A stretch of DNA of 64,000 bases, from assembly GCA_021229015.1 (NCBI GenBank), contig CM037784.1, positions 67,487,013 through 67,551,012 of the forward strand, read 5' to 3'. The position numbers were made by a program, and so were the translations under genes. This stretch comes from Solen grandis (taxonomy: Eukaryota; Mollusca; Bivalvia; Adapedonta; Solenidae). Within the stretch, counting starts at the first letter, position 1. Every line of letters begins with the position of its first letter. Shown in pieces: positions 38,601-44,600 of the stretch. The notes below the pieces were generated by a model. That model ran no database searches. It was not told where the DNA came from and saw nothing but the letters and a program-made list of their open reading frames with translations.

Positions 38601-41600
38601 AAGAACAAGAGGGTTGAGGCCATCCTTGTACAATATATTAAAATATAGGCATATTGATTTATATTGATAATTTAAAAAACTGGTAATTTAAACAAGTTAA
38701 AAAATGCAAAAAAAATTGCTTTTGCTATCTTAAATATACAAAAGTACAAAGTATAAAATGGTATACTTAAATATATTAATACTGCAAAATAAAGAAAAAA
38801 AAAAGGTATAGTGTACCTCGATGTATCATTTTATTCATCCCCACCGGTGAAACCAGTTTGGGACTATAGGTTTGAGCACGTCCTTCCATCTGTCCTTCCT
38901 TTTGTCTGCCCGTCCCGCTTTCATGTCCGTTACTTGTAAAATATTTTCTGGCACAAATTCAAGGTATGGTCAACCGGTTAAATAGGGGGTTGAGTTGAAT
39001 GGGAGATACAGTTGCCAGCATTATTGAAATATCGACAACAACACATGAAATATCTACAAATTGAACTTACTTTAATCAAAAACACATCTAATATAATTAT
39101 ATCTCTAAGTAAGCACCAACTCTAAATAGAATATAATAGCGATTTTCAATATATATTTATGGTACTTTTTCAGCGGTTCTTGTGACCATTGACGATATTG
39201 GGTTTGATGGGACGATGCGCACAGCAACGGCCACTGTCTTAGAGACCTTTAAAAATGGTTTGTTCAATATATACCATTGCAATACTTATCAGAATTCTAA
39301 CTGCAAAGCCAAAGACTTGGGGTTCGAATTCATATTTGCACACTTCCTATTCTCGAAGTACTGGTTTAAATCCAGGACTCAACAAGAGGGATATGTATTG
39401 TTGTAAGAGCTTGTTTCCAAAGAAAAAAAATACACATGACAAAACTTAAATTATGGACCAATTTGTTAAGAATAATCTGATATAAAAGTGTTTGTTGAAT
39501 GTTTGCACTTATTCTTTTTTTTAAAAGATATAGATTAAACATATATAATACTCATACAATATTAAATATACCTATATAGAAGACAGGAAGAATTATACAT
39601 TATATGTGTTCATGCATATTATATCATGTGATTATTTAATCAGTATGATTATGAATATTAATTCAGGAAGTGTAGGACACGAGAAAGGAGCTGAAATGGA
39701 GTTTAGATGGATGGGTACATGCCAATATCCAGATTTCGAAATGGAAACAGAATACTTTATCATCGGGTTAGATGGTCACAAAATCAGTGGAGACAATGAA
39801 AAACGTGAAAGGTATGTTAACAACTGTTTTTTTAAATCATAACCTGGAGGCTGTTGGTTCCATTGCCTGGCCGTAAAATACTTCAACCACTAAATTGGTA
39901 CTTTGGCAGCCAAGTCTTATATATGTTTTTAGCTCACCTGAGCACAACATGCTCATGGTGAGCTATTGTGATCACCTTTTGTCCTGCGTCCTGCATCAAC
40001 AATTTTCTTCAAACTACATCTTCTCTGAAACCACTGGGCCAAATTTGATAAAATTTGTCTGTGATGTTCCTTGCATGAAGCTCTATCACAGTTGTTTAAA
40101 TGGTTGTTGTCCATTGCATATCTGGGTCACAGAAGCTAAAAATAGATTTTCAAAATGAAATCTTAAAAAATCTTCTTCTCCATATCCGCAAGGCTTAGAG
40201 CTAAGATATTTGGTGTGTGTCATTGTCTTATGAACCTCTACCAAGATTGTACAAATCATGACGCTGGGTTCAAAATTGGTCCTGCCCCAGTGGTCACTTG
40301 ATTTTACATAGACTTAAATAGGAAAACTAAAAAAACTTTCTTGTCAGGAAGTAAAAGGCCTGGAGTTAAGATATTTGGTGTGTAACATTACCTTATAGAC
40401 ATGCTTGTTCAAATCATGGCCCAGGGGTCAAAATTGGCTTTGCCCCTGGGGTCACTTTATTTTACATAGGCATATACAGGAAAGTCTAGAAATATATTCT
40501 TGTCAGAAACCACAAGGCCTGGAGTTAAGATATTTGGTGTATTACATGGCCTTATAGACATGTACATGTACCAAGTCTGCTCAAATCATGACCTTTGGAT
40601 CAAAATTGGCCCCGCCTCAGGGATCACTTGATTTTTACATAGACGTATATAGGAGAATCTTTAAAAGATCTTGTTAGAAACCACAAGATTATGGGTTTAG
40701 ATATTTGGTATGTAACGTAGCCTTGTGGACCTGAACCAAGTTTTCAAATCATGGCTATAAATTTGTCCTGCCCTATGGGTCACCTGATTTTATAGCTATG
40801 ACCATCAAAATTTTGACCACAGGTAGAGTTTTTGCGTGCAGTTACAATTATTTTGCTGTACTTCTGTATGGATTTTATATTCAGTATGACTGTTATATAA
40901 AAAGCAATGAAGGCAATATTAATCAGGTGAGCTATTCAGGGCCATTATGGCCCTTTTTGCAATTAATAGCTGCCATGATCCTGTTATTTCAAATGTTGCA
41001 AGTAAGCACTCTTTGGCCGGTGATATAAGTTCAACAAATTTGCTTTTAAGCCTCCATTCGAAGAAGGGGCTCATTGTTTTGCAAATGTCGTTAGTCTATC
41101 GGTTGGTCTGATCAATAACTGGAGAATGCTTTGGCCCACATTCCTAAAACTTCATAGGGTGATTGGTCATGACTAGTAGATGACCCCTTTTGATTATTGG
41201 GTCACTTGGTCAAAGGTCAAGGTCACAGAGACCTTGAATGTGAAAATCATTTCCAATCAATAACTGGAGAATGCTTTGGCCCATATTCCTCAAAATTCAT
41301 ATTGTGATTTGTCATGACTAGTTGATGACCCCTATTGATTTTGGGGTCACTTGGTCAAAGGTCAAGGTCACAGTGACCTCAAATGTGAAAATTGTTTCCG
41401 ATCAATAACTGGAGAACGCTTTGGCCCATATTCCTCAAACTTCATAGGGTTATTGGTCATGACTAGTAGATGACCACTTTTGATTTTGGGGTCACTTGGT
41501 CAAAGGTCAAGGTCACAGTGACCTTGAATGTGAAAAAAGTTTCCGATCAATAACTAGAGAACGCTTTGGCTCACTTTCCTCAAACTCATAGGGTGATTGG

Positions 41601-44600
41601 TCATGACTAGTAGGTGACCCATATTGATTTTGGGGTCACTTTGTCAAAGGTCAAGGTCACCATGACCTTGAATGTTAAAATCGTTTCGGATCAATAACTG
41701 GAGAATGCTTGGCCCACATTCCTCTTACTTCATAGGGTGATTGGTCATAACTAGTAGATGACCCCTTTTGATTTTGGGGTCACTTGGTCAAAGATCAAGG
41801 TCTCAGTGACCTTGAATGTGAAAATCATTTCCGATCAATAACTGGAAAACGCTTGGGCCCCATTCCTCAAACTTCATAAGGTGATTGGTTTTGACTAGTA
41901 GATAAACCCTATTGATTTTATGGTCACTTGGTCAAAGATCAAGGCCACTGTGACCTCGAATGTGAAAAACGTTTCTGATCACTTTTTGTGTCACCTGCTG
42001 TGAGCAGAGGTGACTTATATGGATCACTCTTCCTACGTCGCTAACCATCCGTCTGTCTGTCCCTCACACCTTTTCTTCACTTCAGCAAGTGACACTGTTA
42101 AGGAGAAAAAAACACTAGAATAACACTATTACATATCTATGAATTTGCGCTTGAATTCATGCATAAAAAGATTTTTTTTTAAGTGAAACAGGCCTCAGAC
42201 GACAAAACAAAAGTATCTCCTTTTTTTAACTCGGGGTGAGCTATTGTGATCCTTAGAGTGTCCATTTTTGTCATGCGATTTTAGTGTTTACACTCTAGCA
42301 TCTTCATTTCTTAAGCAATTATCTTCAACTTTATGACAGTGTTTATGATCATAATATCTCAATCGAGTTTGAATATGGCTGAGATCAGCATATTAGGTCA
42401 GGAATTATGTCCCTTTTAATATAAAAATGCCAGATTTCACTTTGTTTACACTCTAATATCACCATTTTTAGCTCACATGAGCACAACGTGCTCAAGGTGA
42501 GCTTTTCTGATCGCCTTTTGTCCGGCGTCCGTCGTCCGTGCGTGCGTGCGTGCGTCCGGCGTCAACAATTGCTTCAAACAACATCTCCTCCTAAACGGCT
42601 TGGCCAATTTGAAAAATATTTTGCAGGAATGTTCCTTGGATGAAGCTCTACTAAAGTTGTATAAATGGTTCTGGTCCATTGCATAATTAGGTCACAGGAG
42701 CTAAAAATAGATTTTAAAAATGAAAATTTAAAAAATCTTCTTCTCTGAAACCACAAGGCCTAGCCTTTTGATTTTTGGTATGTAGCATGATCTTATGGGC
42801 CACTACCAAGATTGTACAAATCATAGCCCTATGGTGATAAATGACCCCGCACCAGGGGTCACTTGTTTTACATAGAGTTATATAGAAAATCTTAAAAAAT
42901 CTTCTCATGAATCATAAGGCCTAGAGCTTAGATATTTGGTATGAGCATCATCTTATGGGCCACTACCAAGATTGTACAAATCATAGCCCAATGGTGATAA
43001 ATGACCCCACACCAGGGGTCACTTGTTTTACATAGAGTTAAATAGGAAAATCTTAAAAAATCTTCTTCCATGAATGCATAAGGCCTAGAGCTTAGATATT
43101 TGGTATGAAGCATCATCTTATGGGCCACTACCAAGATTGTACAAATCATAGCCCAATGGTGATAAATGACCCCACACCAGGGGTCACTTGTTTTACATAG
43201 AGTTAAATAGGAAAATCTTAAAAAATCTTCTTCTATGAATCAATAAGGCCTAGAGCTAAGATTTTTGGTATGTTGTAGCATCTAATGGTTCATTACAAAG
43301 ATTTTCAAAGTCTTGGCCCTACGGTGATAAATGACCCTGCGCCCAAGTCTTCTCTGAAACCATATGGCCCATTGCTTAGGTATTTGGTGTGTAGTATTGT
43401 CAGGGGTAAAATGTTTTAGATTAAGTTATATCAGAATCCTTGTCTGTTTAAAAACCTTGACATCAGTTGAAGCAATGGTACTCAGGTGAGCGATTCAGGG
43501 CCATCATGGCCCTCTTGTTTATAAATCATCTACAAACTCCATGACAATAGTTATGACTATAATCTCTTGATAGAATTCAATTATAGTTGAAAATGGTCAA
43601 TTAAGTCAAGAGTTATGCTCCTTTTAATATAAAAAAAATACCAGATTTCACTTTGTTTACACTCTAGCATATCTTCAGTTTTAGAACAATCATCTTCAAA
43701 CTTAGTGACAATGTACGTTTATGATTGTAACCTCTGGATGGAGTTTGATTATGGCTGAGATCGGCCTATTAGGTCAGGAGTTATGCCCCTTTTAATATAA
43801 AAAATGCCAGATTTCAGATTTTTGCCTATTAGGTCAGGAGTTATTGCCCTTTAATTGTCAACAACTTAAGTGTTTACACTCTAGAAGCCACAATTTTTAT
43901 CAAGTCTTCCTCAGACTGTATGTTTTGATCACTGTAAGTTTGATCATTGGCAGAGCCAGGTCAAAAAAAGATCACTAGGTCAAATCTTGTTTACACACCA
44001 CAGGGCACATTTTTGGCTCAATCTTTTCTCAAACTTGCACATAATGTTTGTCAACTTCAGTCATGGGTGGTTGGGGGATCAAAAAGTGGGTCACTAGGTC
44101 AAATGTATAATACTTTTTTGTGGACGATATTCAGTACTGTATATATATTACTGCTATTAAGTCATGTATTAGTATGTCCAATTAAAATGGGTTTTGACTT
44201 CTGTTGCCCTTGCACATGTGCAAATTGGTATTGCAGTCAGAATGTGAAGCTGTGATTGTAATACTTTTCAGTGACCGATAATTTTCTATGTAATTGTTTG
44301 GGGTATCTGCAACTATGTGTTTTATGGGTTTTTTTCGCGTGTGAATGATAATATTCAATAAGTTATTAGTCAGCTTATGTTTGTATTTTAATGATGTTTA
44401 TACATAAAGGTCATGACCTACTTATCGCTTGGCTCGTCGGTCTGGACATCTTCTACTGAGCTTGTAAATATACATAGTAGGTTAATTATTACATGATGGG
44501 TGGGATAAGTAATGCGTAATGTTTAACTTATTAATATGTAAGCATAATAAAAGAATGTCAGTGTAGTTAATGCAGTAAATGTGTCTGTGTAGCGCTGCTT

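Noticed and set aside
38606..38630. AACAAGAGGG as an inverted family A 3' end
   Set aside because: The following bases do not contain the GGCC hairpin and GCTCACCTG that the true inverted copy at 52184 has.
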